Origin: Ascarosepion bandense
Lineage: Eukaryota > Mollusca > Cephalopoda > Sepiida > Sepiidae
Length of the DNA stretch: 64,000 bases
NCBI GenBank assembly: GCA_037127315.1
Contig: JBBBDQ010000308.1
Coordinates: forward strand, 1,406,001-1,470,000
Direction of reading: 5' to 3'
Below the pieces are notes generated by a model. It worked only from the letters and a program-made list of their open reading frames with translations. It had not been told where the DNA came from and did not search any database. Positions 29,652 to 39,527 of this stretch are shown here, in pieces. The first letter of the stretch is position 1. Each line of letters opens with the position of its first letter. The translations under genes and the position numbers were made by a program.

Positions 29652-29863
29652 ACGTCTTTTGCAAAACTATTTTACGACCTCAGTTGCCTCCGGAGGTTCT
29701 TTCACTTCCGGAAGGATTCTATTTGATATTCAATAATAATCATAATAATATTAAGGACGAAGCTATTTAAAAACATGACTTTAGTTTTCAGGTTGATATT
29801 TTGGTTTTGTAACAATTGGTGGCATAGCGAGAAACAAACCCCTAGCAAAACGACCACTATGTT
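29652..29863 (+). repeat. ~210-bp inverted repeat, left arm
   Basis: Contains ACTATTTTACGACCTCAGTT, TCCGGAGGTTCTTTCACTTC, CGGAAGGATTCTATTT, ATATTAAGGACGAAGCTATT and GTAACAATTGGTGGCATAGC. It is ~90% complementary to 31079-31288. Confidence 0.85.
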
Positions 29864-29919
29864 GAATTTTTTTCTTTAATAGTTAATTTGTTATAACTGA
29901 TCCATACATCCAGGTATTT

Positions 29920-30510
29920 TTGATAACCATATCGTCCCAAGCAAGGCAGTTTATTGCCACTGGTGCGCAGTGGGTTACATAAGAGGAAAGTTATGAGAAA
30001 TACTGACAGGTTATAGGGGGTGTCAGAAGTGGGTAAGAGAAGGATGAGAATACTGATGAGAGTGAAGTGGATGGAGAAAGGAGCATGAGAGAGAGAAAGA
30101 GAGAGAGGATGCAAGTTAGTGAGATAGGAGATGACTATTGACTTTACATTTAAATTTTGGAGATTGTAGCTGTTGGGGAAGCAAGTAAATGGAAGGGAAT
30201 TTCACAGGGGGCAAGTGAGAGAAAAGAAGCTGCTGGTGTATAATTTGCGTTTACATTTTAGTGATTTCACAGTAAAAGGGTTACTAATCTTGTGGTTCGA
30301 GTAAATTCCTACATAGCGAGCACCAGGGCGCTAAGTTCATCGGAGCAGAAACCGTGACACAGGGAAGCCACATTGTGCCGGTGAGAAAGTAAGAAGCCTA
30401 AGTGACTGCATCTGAGCTGCCAAGTCGGGGTCGGTCACATTAAATATTCTCCGTTGGGTTTTGTCAAAGACCCCTAGGTCGATAGCAGCGGCACCGAACC
30501 AGATATAGAA
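29920..30510 (-). mobile_element. LINE-J subfamily 2, 3' part, between inverted repeats
   Basis: Antisense: TATCGTCCCAAGCAAGGCAG, TTTATTGCCACTGGTGCGCA, GACAGGTTATAGGGGGTGTC, then coding remnants (AGTAAATGGAAGGGAATTTC, CCAAGTCGGGGTCGGTCACA). Truncated at about 30510. Confidence 0.75.
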
Positions 30511-30527
30511 GCATATATATATATTTT

Positions 30528-30704
30528 TTCAATCATATCACCCCGAGCAAGGCGGTAACGCCACTGAAGCGCAGGGGGCTACATAAGAGTGAAAAGATTG
30601 GAAAAGAAAAAGCCAGAAACCACATCCTAAACAGGGAACAAGGGATGAGCCTCTTCAACTGTTCAATAGACGTGGGTGGAGTGTGAACCGGGCGATAGAT
30701 TAGT

Positions 30705-30705
<1 letters not shown>
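30528..30705 (-). mobile_element. SINE-j
   Basis: CCCCGAGCAAGGCGGTAACG, GGGGGCTACATAAGAGTGAA, GCCAGAAACCACATCCTAAA, GATGAGCCTCTTCAACTG and GTGTGAACCGGGCGATAG. A clean copy in the minus direction, next to (TA)n at 30708-30752. Confidence 0.85.
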
Positions 30706-30756
<51 letters not shown>

Positions 30757-30854
30757 TTAAATTAAATACACACATAAATTTTTCTGTCTTCCTCAATCCA
30801 TATTAACACTTTAAATAACAAGCGTATTGTTTTCTGCATTAAAATTTTCGCAAC

Positions 30855-30920
30855 AATGAGTCAACATTGGCTGATGACGGGCAAAATCTCGAAACACAGG
30901 AATTTCTGTGTCGCATGTAA
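30855..30920 (+). ncRNA. Hammerhead-like ribozyme motif
   Basis: CTGATGA (30871-30877), stem II GGG-CAAAAT-CTC after a bulged C, GAAA (30891-30894), stem III CACAG-GAATTT-CTGTG, then TC (cleavage position) and GCATG. All core residues are present and stem III is a perfect 5 bp. Stem I pairing is weak. It lies within the 29.65/31.28 kb inverted-repeat pair. Confidence 0.6.
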
Positions 30921-31078
30921 ATTAAATTTATTTTAAATAAATAAACAAATTTAATTATATATATATATATATATATCATAAATTATACTTTAGAACATGT
31001 ACCAACTACAAACTACAACAAAATTGTAAATGTACAATAGAGGTAGTTTCGCTAAAGGTTGTAAAATTCTAAATCGAA

Positions 31079-31288
31079 CATAGAGATAGTTTCGCTAGTG
31101 GTTGTTTCTCGCTATACCACCAATTGTTACAAAACCAAAATAACAACCTGAAAACTAAAGTGATGTTCTTAAATAGCTTCGTCCTTAATATTATTATCAT
31201 TATAAGTGAAAATTAAATAGAATCCTTCCGGAAGAGAAAGAACCTCCGGACGCAACTGAGGTCGTAAAATAGTTTTTGCAAAGGACGT
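31079..31288 (-). repeat. ~210-bp inverted repeat, right arm
   Basis: Complement of 29652-29863. Its outer end carries a short tandem duplication around GGTAGTTTCGCTAAAGGTTG and GATAGTTTCGCTAGTGGTTG. Confidence 0.85.
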
Positions 31289-31589
31289 TTATCTTTATAC
31301 AATTAGTCTGCATGTTCGAAACCAAGTCATTTGCATTGTTTCTAGTGTATGACTGTTCCCACCCTGTGGTGTCCCTTTTTTTGCTTTCTTGTTGGATCAG
31401 CTTATGTGAGTTAATGTTTATTTCCACTCGGCATCTACCGCTTGCCTGTGGGTTAGTAGAGACCCCCGCCTATCAGAACGAAGACGATTGGTATTAAGAG
31501 AGATTGCTGAAGAGTATATTACTCAAAAGTATATTACTGAGGATTATGTTACAGAATTAAGAAGAAAAATTGTGATGTGGTCTAAAACG

Positions 31590-32150
31590 CTACCTCTCTC
31601 TCTTCTATGTGCCATGTCCGTTCAGGACGTAGGCCATCATGGCTTTCCACATCTCTCTATCCCTGGTAGCTCTTAACACCTTTCTGTTGTTACTCCTCCA
31701 AAACCCCGCTCTGCCATCCATTTGTTTAAACTCATCAAGCATGTCATGCGTTGCTTTCCCTGTCTCTCTTTTTTTCTCTATTTGTCCTGTGAGTATCAGT
31801 TTCTTCAAGCACTCCTTCCTCATTACGTTTCCCAGAAACTCTATCTGTCTTTTCCTGTATTAATTATCAGTTTTCTCTTCATTTCCATCCTCTCCAAGAC
31901 GTCATCGTTTCTCACATGTTCGGTCCATGGTATCCTCAGCATCCTCCTGTGGAACCACATTTCGGTTGCTTCAAGTCTTTCTTTCATCTTTGATGAAATT
32001 GTCCAGCATTTGCTGCGATATGGAAAGACAAACATCACATAATAATTCGGTGCTCTCTCCTTTGTTTCCAAAGTAATTTTCCTGTCTCTCAATACTCTGA
32101 TTAGTTTTTGAAATATATCCCTGGTGTATTGGTATGGCCAGGGTTGTTAG
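31590..32150 (-). pseudogene. LINE-R C-terminal fragment, antisense
   Basis: Minus-strand frames: FPYRSKCWTISSKMKERLEA, TEMWFHRRMLRIPWTEHVRN, DDVLERMEMKRKLI, then MRKECLKKLILTGQIEKKRE and RDREMWKAMMAYVLNGHGT. Two frames, one shift. The starting block is the same region that forms the 88-bp array at 1-1057. Confidence 0.85.
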
Positions 32151-32212
32151 TTATGTGCCATACGTGATACACGCTTTAGGCGATCACGTCTTGAAAGTGA
32201 CATGAAGGTATT
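32151..32212 (-). mobile_element. SINE-t, 3' end only
   Basis: TATGTGCCATACGTGATACA and GATCACGTCTTGAAAGTGAC, antisense, truncated. Confidence 0.6.
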
Positions 32213-32460
32213 ATTCCAAAAACACTCACAAACAAATGTTCTTTTATTTAATTTCAAATATCTTTTTTGCATCTTTTTTAAAATTTTATTTATCAGGTCG
32301 GTGCAAAAGTTTTTGCCGGTTTGTAAAAGGGGCATTTTAAATCATTGTAATTTATTTTATGCATATTGTTATTGCTTAAACATATCGCCATGATTAATTT
32401 ATAACTTTTTCTTTCAGATTATTAAAACATCATTCATATTTTTCTGCAATATTCTCACCC

Positions 32461-33331
32461 ATGTTCTTTCCATCTAAAGAACACATTAGGCATGCTCTAC
32501 TCTCTGAGTTTCACAGAGGTTCCAGTGCAAATGCAGCAGCACAATCTATTCAGGATGCTTATGGAATTGATGCAGTGAAAGAAAGAAGCTGTAGGTGGTG
32601 CTTTTCCATTTTTCGGAAAGGAAAATTTAGCTTGAAAGATGAGGCTAGAGGTGGTCGTCCAAAATATCTTGATTCAGATGTGTTGAATGCCGCTGTTACT
32701 CAAAGCCCTACGTTAACCCCAAGAGAACTCGCGCACCAATTTATTGTACCCCATACAACTGCGTCACGCTAACTGAAAAGAATGGGGAAGATTTCAGTAT
32801 TCGGAAAATGGGCCCTGTACAAACTGTCTTCAGAGAACCCGCGACAACGTGTTTCTTGTTGCGAATATTTGCTTTCACGACACCTTCAGACACCATTTTT
32901 GGGTAGGCTTGTCACAGATGTTGAGAAGTGTCATCTTACCCCATCCTGCATATTCTCCTGACCTAACTCCCTTGGATTATCAATTATTTCAAGGATTACA
33001 AAACCATTTAGATGGCCCTAGTTTAACATCACGAGAGGAGATTGAACATGATTTAGATTCATATTTCACATCAAAACCTAAAGAATTTTACAAGCAAGCC
33101 ATTTATAAGCTCGTTGACAGATGGAATCAAGTTATAGAGAAAGCAAAGATCGTTATTGTTATGAATAAAGATTTTCAAAACCACACAGTTTTTCATTTTC
33201 AAAATGAAATTTTAAATCGGCAAAAGCGTTTTGATGTGGCTTTGTGGAAAAAGTTGCAAGAAAGACTCGGACACGGTATACGGTTGGAAACAATATTATA
33301 TATCAAAAGAGGAACAGGAAATAGAGTATAA
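32461..33331 (+). pseudogene. mariner transposase, internally deleted
   Basis: N-terminal part (32461-32772): HIRHALLSEFHRGSSANAAA, CRWCFSIFRKGKFSLKDEAR, GGRPKYLDSDVLNAAV, LTPRELAHQF (paired HTH and the GRP linker). After a stop the same frame runs on to CCEYLLSRHLQTPFL, where a catalytic-domain segment is missing. The protein resumes in another frame with ILPHPAYSPDLTPLDYQLFQ and GLQNHLDG, which holds the third catalytic position. The deletion removes the first two catalytic Asp residues. The C-terminal region runs to 33331. Confidence 0.9.
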
Positions 33332-33339
33332 TAGTACTT

Positions 33340-33968
33340 AGCGCCGGAGCGGCGTACTAACCAATGAGTATCGTAGCTGCTTCTACTTACTACTCTATAT
33401 TTAGTTGTCCCTCTCAGTAAGGGCAACATGTGACACATGGTCAGTTATAACTGGGATTTCCGGGCTATATGGCCCGGCCAAAAAATGTCTGTCTATTTTT
33501 GCCCAGTCGTGCTTCTACCCTTCGGCGGAACCACGACTGGGTTATTGCACTCTGCTCGGAAGCAGAGAGCGCCCTCTACCCGAAGGCAGAAAGCTGACTG
33601 TCATTGTAGGAGAGTAAACTCTCTAACTACTACTCTGCTTCTACTTACTACTACTGTATTTACTAGCCTTCCCACGCAAGGCCGGATGTGACACATGGTC
33701 ATTTTAATGTGGGTATTCCCGGCCATATAGCCGGGCCAAAAATATGTCTGTCTATTTTTACCGAGTCGTGGTTCTACCCTTTGGCGGAACCACGACTGGG
33801 TTATTGCTCTCTGCTCGGAAGCAGAGAGCGCCCCCTGCCCGAAGGCAGAGAACTGACAGTGTAAAGGCAGTTACAGCGAGGCAACTACAACTTACTACTA
33901 CACTTAAGAGTAGATAACTCTTGGTATTTATGTAGTGCGGTACAGTTCATATTAGTGTGTAGGTAATA
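33340..33968 (-). mobile_element. Element A, tandem dimer of hairpin-train units, inside mariner
   Basis: Two ~170-bp core units (33430-33600 and 33688-33855). Each, in + order, has TGACACATGGTCA, a CCGGGC-TATAT-GGCCCGG type hairpin, the word TGTCTGTCTATTTTT, a 12-13 bp stem around TCGTGGTTC...GAACCACGA, a CTCTGCTCGGAAGCAGAG hairpin and a CGAAGGCAGA end. The spacer carries GGAGAGTAAACTCTCT, another hairpin. The border at 33340 has CGCCGGAGCGGCG. It has no ORF. Orientation is set by the 39.6 and 58 kb copies. Confidence 0.7.
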
Positions 33969-33999
33969 CACCACAACACTTTTGAACCGACCTGATATT

Positions 34000-34338
34000 T
34001 GATATTTTTTTAAAAAAAGTATTTAGAAGTTATTTACGTGCTTTCATTTTTTCCTCTTGCAATGTTTTAATCAATCCTTTTGCTCGCATGTCCAGGATAG
34101 TGTGGCTGTTATCGTTGAAGGAAGAATATTAGACGTGCCGTGTTCAATCTCTAACCGAAGCTCTTTTTTTCTCCCTTTACGCTACATTCCTTGGTAAGTC
34201 AAACAGTTTAGGAGAAGGAAAACTAAATCCAGAACCAGTGGCTCTTTTTCTCAAAACACTGCCATCCTTACTATTTTGGCAGTTTGTTGTAGTATTCCTA
34301 TAATCATAAAATGGGTTAAAGGATTCATAATACGGATC
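34000..34338. other. Intergenic, nothing recognised
   Basis: AT-rich single-copy-looking DNA without a recognisable gene. Confidence 0.4.
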
Positions 34339-34560
34339 TGGATGTGCGTTGTGGTGCAGTAGAAATCGGGGAGACGAGTTCGAATTCCAGTTGAATTAAT
34401 TACCTTCACTTACGCGCAAATACCCTTGGACGTTCTATAGCCTTGGTTGGCAACCATCTTACCGCAGAAAGTAATGGCAACTTACTGTGGGATAATCTTC
34501 TGCCTTGTCAATCATGTATCGAAGGAGACATGATCGTCCACGTATGGCACTTAACTGACT
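34339..34560 (+). mobile_element. SINE-t with internal deletions
   Basis: GGATGTGCGTTGTGGTGCAG, GAGTTCGAATTCCAGTTG, then a jump to ACCCTTGGACGTTCTATAGC and on to the TGGCACTTAACTGACTGAAT end. The box between A and B is shortened (AGTAGAAATCGGGGAGACGA). Confidence 0.85.
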
Positions 34561-34598
34561 GAATACAGATCTATTACTCACCACGCTCATCATTAACC

Positions 34599-34912
34599 AT
34601 CGCATGATCGATCGTGTCATTTCATGTAAAACTTATTTTTGTATCTATTGTATAAAACTGTAATTTTTATGTACATTTGGGGTGTTTTTAGGTCCCCAGA
34701 ATGCTTTGCGGTATTTTGGTACATGGTGGATTGAGTGTTGATGGATAAGTTTTTGTGGGGATTGAGAAAAATAGTAACGTATGTGTGGGTCGGATTAGCT
34801 AGGAATAAGATAGTTACTTGAAGAACATCCTGAGCTTTTTCCCTCTCCCTTTTCGGCCCTGTGCCACAATCATGTATTATATGTGATAAATAAACATCGC
34901 ATGATCGATCGT
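34599..34912 (+). mobile_element. Short element bounded by 18-bp direct repeats
   Basis: CATCGCATGATCGATCGT is present exactly at 34599-34616 and 34895-34912. The ~278 bp between them ends GTGATAAATAAA (polyadenylation-like). The right repeat is followed by TTCTATCGAAACGTCGCCC, resembling the 3' half of a hammerhead (GAAA-CGTC). This could be a retroposon with a long target duplication or a deletion derivative of a Penelope-like element with terminal repeats. Confidence 0.5.
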
Positions 34913-34974
34913 TTCTATCGAAACGTCGCCCTTAGTTGAGCACCTGACCAATTCTCTTCATGTATCCGATTTAC

Positions 34975-35062
34975 GGGCAGTGTAATAGTAGCGTCTTGGA
35001 ATGAAAAATCAGAGAGGCTAGTTTGAATTCAGTCGAATTCCTTACATTCACTTGCAGGAATC
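34975..35062 (+). mobile_element. SINE-t, tRNA head fragment
   Basis: Weak copy: AGTGTAATAGTAGCGTCTTG, GGCTAGTTTGAATTCAGTCG, CCTTACATTCACTTGC. Confidence 0.5.
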
Positions 35063-35139
35063 AATTTTTTTCCCTCAAGATATTAAATAACAGACCTTTT
35101 ATCTGGGAAAACTATTATTTTGGAAAAATTGTTAACGCA

Positions 35140-35410
35140 ATTCTCTTCCAAATGATTGCTTCCCCGACGGCTACAATCTCCAGGAGTTTAAATGTAAGGT
35201 CAATAGACACCTCCTAACACACTAACCTGCTCCCATTCTATCAAACACTATTCCCATCTGCTCAACCCTCATCCTCGCTATCCTTACTCATCTGTCACCT
35301 TCCTCCTGACATTCCCTATGTCTAACCACTCCTTCTCTTTACCTTCCCCTATGTAGCCCCATGCGCAATAGTGGCAGTGGAATGCCTTGCTTGGGGTGAG
35401 ATGATTAAAA
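35140..35410 (+). mobile_element. LINE-J 3' tail
   Basis: AAATGATTGCTTCCCCGACG, GAGTTTAAATGTAAGGTCAA and CTTGGGGTGAGATGATTA plus A9. Nearly identical to 18880-19145. Confidence 0.85.
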
Positions 35411-35544
35411 AAAAATATTCACACGCAAAAAAAAAAAAAGAAGAGAATAATTCATGAAATCCAAATTATGTTTCAGCTTTAAATAACCGACAAAAATATA
35501 CCGTAAAAAAACAAAACAATCAGTCATTCAAAATATGTAAACTT

Positions 35545-35890
35545 ATTTATAAATGGAACTTTGTCTCTGTGTGTGTATGTGTGTGTGTGTATGTGTGTGT
35601 CTCTCTCTCTCTCTCTCTCTCTCTGCGTCCGTTACCTATAGACTCTGAAACGGCTGAACCGATTTTCTTGAAAATTTACACAATTGTATTATAAGCGTCT
35701 GCAAGTGTTCTTAGCTAGGTTTTGTGTCGCGGTACCCCCGATAAATATCGAAAATCGATAATCGAAAATATCGGGTTGTAGAAGGAGTGGTTCGATTTTA
35801 ATCAAATTTGATACACTCATAGACAAAGAAATAAGAAACGATATTCAGAAGTTTCAAGGTTGCCGTTCTTACAATAGTCCAGAAAATCGA

Positions 35891-35940
<50 letters not shown>
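35545..35940 (-). mobile_element. Repeat G, 3' half
   Basis: Antisense: TTTATAAATGGAACTTTGTC, CGTCCGTTACCTATAGACTC, TGAAACGGCTGAACCGATTT, a (CT)n insert, GGTACCCCCGATAAATATCG, ending in (TA)n at 35894-35940. Confidence 0.8.
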
Positions 35941-35944
<4 letters not shown>

Positions 35945-36190
35945 ATATTTGTTGTTTTCTTTCTTTTTTCAATTATACATTTTTCTTTTTCTATTTCTTT
36001 CTTTTTTCATTCATTCATTTTTCTTTTGTCTCTTTTTTTCCTTCTTTCTTCCATTTTTTCTTTCCTTTATTTTTCATTCATTCATTCTTTCTTTCTTTAT
36101 CTATTTCTTTTTTTCATTCATTCATTTTCTTTCTTTCTTTCCTTCTTTCTTTCTTTTTTCTTTCTTTCTTTTTCTTTCTTTCTTTTCAAC
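35945..36190. repeat. TTTC/CATT-rich low complexity
   Basis: Pyrimidine-rich repeats similar in composition to 27.5-29.2 kb. The long Phe/Ser frames are artefacts. Confidence 0.8.
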
Positions 36191-36730
36191 ATGCCTACCG
36201 CTTTTACTCCCCATACTCTCCATTTATTTTCTTGTTTGGTACCCCCTTTCTTTTTCTATTTTCCCTGTTGCTACTTTGCTTTCATTTCCCTCCCCTCATT
36301 TCTGCTCCCTTTAATCTCTCCGCCCACATTCTCTTTTATTCTTCATCTGAACTCTTTATCCTCCAATCGGTTGCCATTTGAACTTGTGCACAGGGCCACA
36401 ATAGTTAAGAGTCATTTCCGACAAAGACTTTAGCCGATTTGCGATTCTGGCATCTAATAAATTATTTCTCTCCCAGAAAAAAAAAATGTAAGCAAAAATT
36501 TCGAATACCCACCCAACCTCGACCAACAGAAAAAAATGACAAAAAGTAATCCTGGCTTTTGTTATTCGTAGCTTGGCCTGTCGCCCCATCAAAATAAGAA
36601 AACAATGTCGAGTCATAAAAAATGTTTCTGTCAATTACTGCCTAATCATAAAGACATTTCATTGATGTAGAAATAATAATTTCTTTTTTTAAAGTTAAAA
36701 ACCAAAGATTATGTGGTAGGTCAGTTTTTC
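36191..36730. other. Intergenic, nothing recognised
   Basis: No supportable feature. Confidence 0.4.
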
Positions 36731-36734
36731 TTCT

Positions 36735-36805
36735 TTCCTTTAAATCATATCGTCCTCATTCAAGGTTCTAAAGCCACTAAGATACAAAGGGTTACTGAGT
36801 GTGCA
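36735..36805 (-). mobile_element. SINE-j or LINE-J tail fragment
   Basis: AAATCATATCGTCCTCATTC, AAGCCACTAAGATACAAAGG and GTTACTGAGTG match the antisense tail with many changes. Confidence 0.45.
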
Positions 36806-36811
36806 CTGTCA

Positions 36812-37067
36812 GTCAGTCAGTTAAAGTGCCATACGTGATATACGCTTGACTGATAGGGCAGGAGATTATCCCGCAGTCAATTGCCATTACTTTTTGCGGT
36901 AGACCTGTTGCCAGCCAAGACTATAGAACCCAATCTGTCCTGTTATTTAACCCATAATTGGAGGGAAGAGACGGGTTATTACCTTTCCTAAGGGTATTTG
37001 CGTGTAAGTGAATGACAGGAATTCAACTGGAATTCGAACTTGTTTCCCCGATTTATCATTCCGAGAA
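36812..37067 (-). mobile_element. SINE-t
   Basis: Antisense from CAGTCAGTTAAAGTGCCATA to GATTTATCATTCCGAG. It lacks the TCATGTCTCTTTCGAG block and the first part of the tRNA head. Confidence 0.8.
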
Positions 37068-37139
37068 AAAAAAAAAAGGAGTGAGAAGAATAAAAGTATT
37101 TAAGAAGAGAGCAGATAATGATTAACATGGCTTTTAAAT

Positions 37140-38000
37140 GTTTTCATTTGTTTGATTGAATCCCAAATCCTTCAACACGAACGCGGGTGTCCCTCAAAGC
37201 TCTATCCTAGGTCCTACCCAGTTTCCGATCGTCATCATTAATTTAAGTGGGCATTTATTCAGATGACACCACGATTTAATCCCATCTAAAATATCCGCAA
37301 AGTCTGACAAAGTACATCTGCCTGTTGCTCTTAAAATGGACCACTAATCAGTGGTTGGGTGTGCGTTGTGGTGCAGTGGATATCGGCTTCGGAACGAGAA
37401 ATCGGGAGCCGAGTTTGAATTCCAGTTGAATTCCAGCTGCATTCACTTACGCGCAAATACACTTGGGAAAGGTATTAAACCGTCTCTTCCTTCAAGTTAT
37501 GGGTTAAATAACTGGACTGATTGGATTCTATGGCCTTTGCAGGTAACCGGTCAGTCATGTTTCTTTCGAGACATGATCGCCCAAGGGTGGCACTTAACTG
37601 AAACAGTGGTTAGCTATTTCAGTTAAGCATGGTTGGTGCTATTCTTCACGAGAGCAATACACCACATCTCCTTGGCCACACTTTTTCAGACGTCCTGAAA
37701 TCGATCGACTGCAGCGAATCAATAACTGCATCTCCTGCTAGGAAAGTTAGGTCACTGAGTCGTGCCTGAAAGTTTATCTCACCAGAGTCTATCTTGCACA
37801 TTTATAAATCTACCTTTCAATTCGTGTATTGAATACTGTTGCCATATCTGGTTGGGTGCTCCTGCTATTCATCTTGAGGTTCTAGACAAAATTCAAACGA
37901 GGATCTGCAATGTAATTGATCCTCACATGGCATCTCGACTTCAGTCACAATGGCTTCCCTCTGTCTTTTCTATAAATATTTTAAATGACAACTACTCTGT
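37140..38000 (+). pseudogene. LINE-J RT fragment split by SINE-t
   Basis: The left part encodes 'NAGVPQSSILGPTQFP' (RT box GVPQGS) and 'YSDDTTI' (catalytic YADD region, here SDD). After SINE-t (37345-37600) the frame resumes with 'LLGHTFSDVLK', ESILHIYKSTFQFVY-like, YCCHIWLGAPAIHLEVLDKI, QTRICNVIDPHMASRLQ. Frameshifted throughout. Confidence 0.75.
37345..37600 (+). mobile_element. SINE-t inside LINE-J
   Basis: GGTGTGCGTTGTGGTGCAGT, GCCGAGTTTGAATTCCAGTT, TACACTTGGGAAAGGTATTA, then a deletion and TCATGTTTCTTTCGAGACAT to GTGGCACTTAACTGAAACAG. Confidence 0.85.
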
Positions 38001-38019
38001 CATGCTTTTTCTCCTGTTG

Positions 38020-38205
38020 AAACTGGAATTCGAACGAGAAATCAAAAAGCAGAGATCGAATTCCAGCTGAATTCGTTGTGCAAATGCCTTTGTGAAAGGT
38101 ATTAATCGGTCGCTTCTCCCGCCAGCTATAGGTTAAATAGCTGTACAGATTGGGTTCTCTAGCCTCGGTTGACAACCAGTCTACCGCAGAAAGTATTGGA
38201 AAGAA
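38020..38205 (+). mobile_element. SINE-t, truncated
   Basis: GAATTCGAACGAGAAATC, GAGATCGAATTCCAGCTGAA, GTGAAAGGTATTAATCGGTC, GACAACCAGTCTACCGCAGA. Both ends missing. Confidence 0.7.
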
Positions 38206-38374
38206 ATGCGAGAAAAAGCCTGAAAAAGGAAGGCTTTCTCTATAAATCGCCATTTTTTCATAGGCAAAGTATCGAACGACGATGACTGAATAAAGCAATC
38301 CCCCAAAATCCAATTGCCCTAAATAAAATAATAAGAACTGCTGAATTATTTTAAAACAGCTCTCCCTCATAGAG

Positions 38375-39110
38375 AAGTTTGCTGCCAACCATCAGCATTG
38401 CTGATGCTATTCTCCACGAGAGCAATGCCCTACATCTCCTTGGCCTTACTTTTTCAACCGACCTGAAGTAGAGCAGCTGCATTGAATCAATCGTTACATC
38501 TACCCCGAGGAAATTTGGGTCACTGTGTTGTGCCAGAAGGTTTTTTTTTCATCAGAGTCTATCTTGTATATTTATAAATCTACCTTTCGTCCGTCCATTG
38601 AATACTGTTGCCATATCTGGTCGGGTGCTCCTGCTATTCATCTAGAAGTTCTTGACAAAATCCAAAGAATCATTTACAATGTATTCGATTCTCACTTGGC
38701 ATCTCGTCTTCAGTCCATTTCTCACAGATGTGACATGACTTCCCTCTGTCTTTTCTACAAATATTTTAATGAGACCTGCCCTGTCGAGCTTTTTCCCTCG
38801 TGACCCCACCGCATGAATTTAAGCGTCCTACTAGATTGGCACCTAGGTCCCACCCCTTTATCGTTGACATAGTTCTACTTCAACAGCTTATTTTTGCGTG
38901 CTTCCCGCCTGTGAAACTAGCCCTATTTACTTGGTTGCCTGGTAGCGAGAAACTTTAAAAAAATTAAATGCAACATCAATTGCCATCTTTTATCTTCTTG
39001 AATCCAGTTCATCCTTTTATCTTCAGCCAGTCTTTTCTCTCACTGTAACCCCCTGGCTACTAACAGTAGTTCCGCTTTGCTTGGCGTTAAATGATTGAAA
39101 AAAAAAATCA
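38375..39110 (+). pseudogene. LINE-J C-terminal part and tail
   Basis: The + frame from 38525 reads SESILYIYKSTFRPSIEYCC, HIWSGAPAIHLEVLDKIQRI, YNVFDSHLASRLQSISHRCD, SLCLFYKYFNETCPVELFPS. The tail is CTCACTGTAACCCCCTGGCT then CTTTGCTTGGCGTTAAATGA and A10. It is closest to the 37.1-38.0 kb copy, suggesting a shared subfamily. Confidence 0.8.
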
Positions 39111-39481
39111 TTCCATTTTAAGCAAGGAAATGTAACCGTTGAAATCGTTTGTAATCATCATCCGCTTGTTCTACTGTTGGGGATCTTATTATCAATAAAA
39201 AAAAAAAAAGCGAATAATAATGGTGGCGCTTACATACTAAAAACTGTTCCTGAGTCTGATTGTGAACCCCCACTGGTTCTTCACATCGATTCCTAAAATC
39301 CCCGCGGCTGTCTGATTGTCGATCACTTCGTTCCAAACCTATTGGTTCCCTGCCTCACCTTGTGTTTGATTGATCACAAAGCCGGTTTAGGCTGAAAATC
39401 GCCGAAGTTCGCTGCATCGATGATCCAGACAGAGCTTGCAGCCACGATAAGGAAAAAATCTTTGTAAAATTAACAGTAAGT

Positions 39482-39517
<36 letters not shown>

Positions 39518-39527
39518 TTTCTGTTCG
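39111..39527. other. Intergenic, (TA)n near the right end
   Basis: A short inverted LINE-J tail-like piece (CATTCCATTTTAAGCAAGGA) follows the A run. (TA)n lies at 39487-39517. No gene. Confidence 0.4.

Larger units (their letters stand above)
32293..33995 (+). mobile_element. mariner transposon remnant with TA duplications
   Basis: The left terminus TCAGGTCGGTGCAAAAGT (32293) and right terminus, read inward, TCAGGTCGGTTCAAAAGT (33995) form inverted repeats of at least 18 bp with one mismatch. TA flanks both sides (32291-32292, 33996-33997), as expected for Tc1/mariner insertion. The transposase is broken: an in-frame stop after 104 codons, a deletion and a frameshift. A ~0.6 kb hairpin-rich element (element A dimer) sits between the coding end and the right terminus. 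Confidence 0.9.

Noticed and set aside
33340..33968. Element A as a classic hammerhead or HDV-like ribozyme
   Set aside because: I looked for CUGANGA...GAAA and for the HDV nested pseudoknot on both strands and could not place either convincingly.
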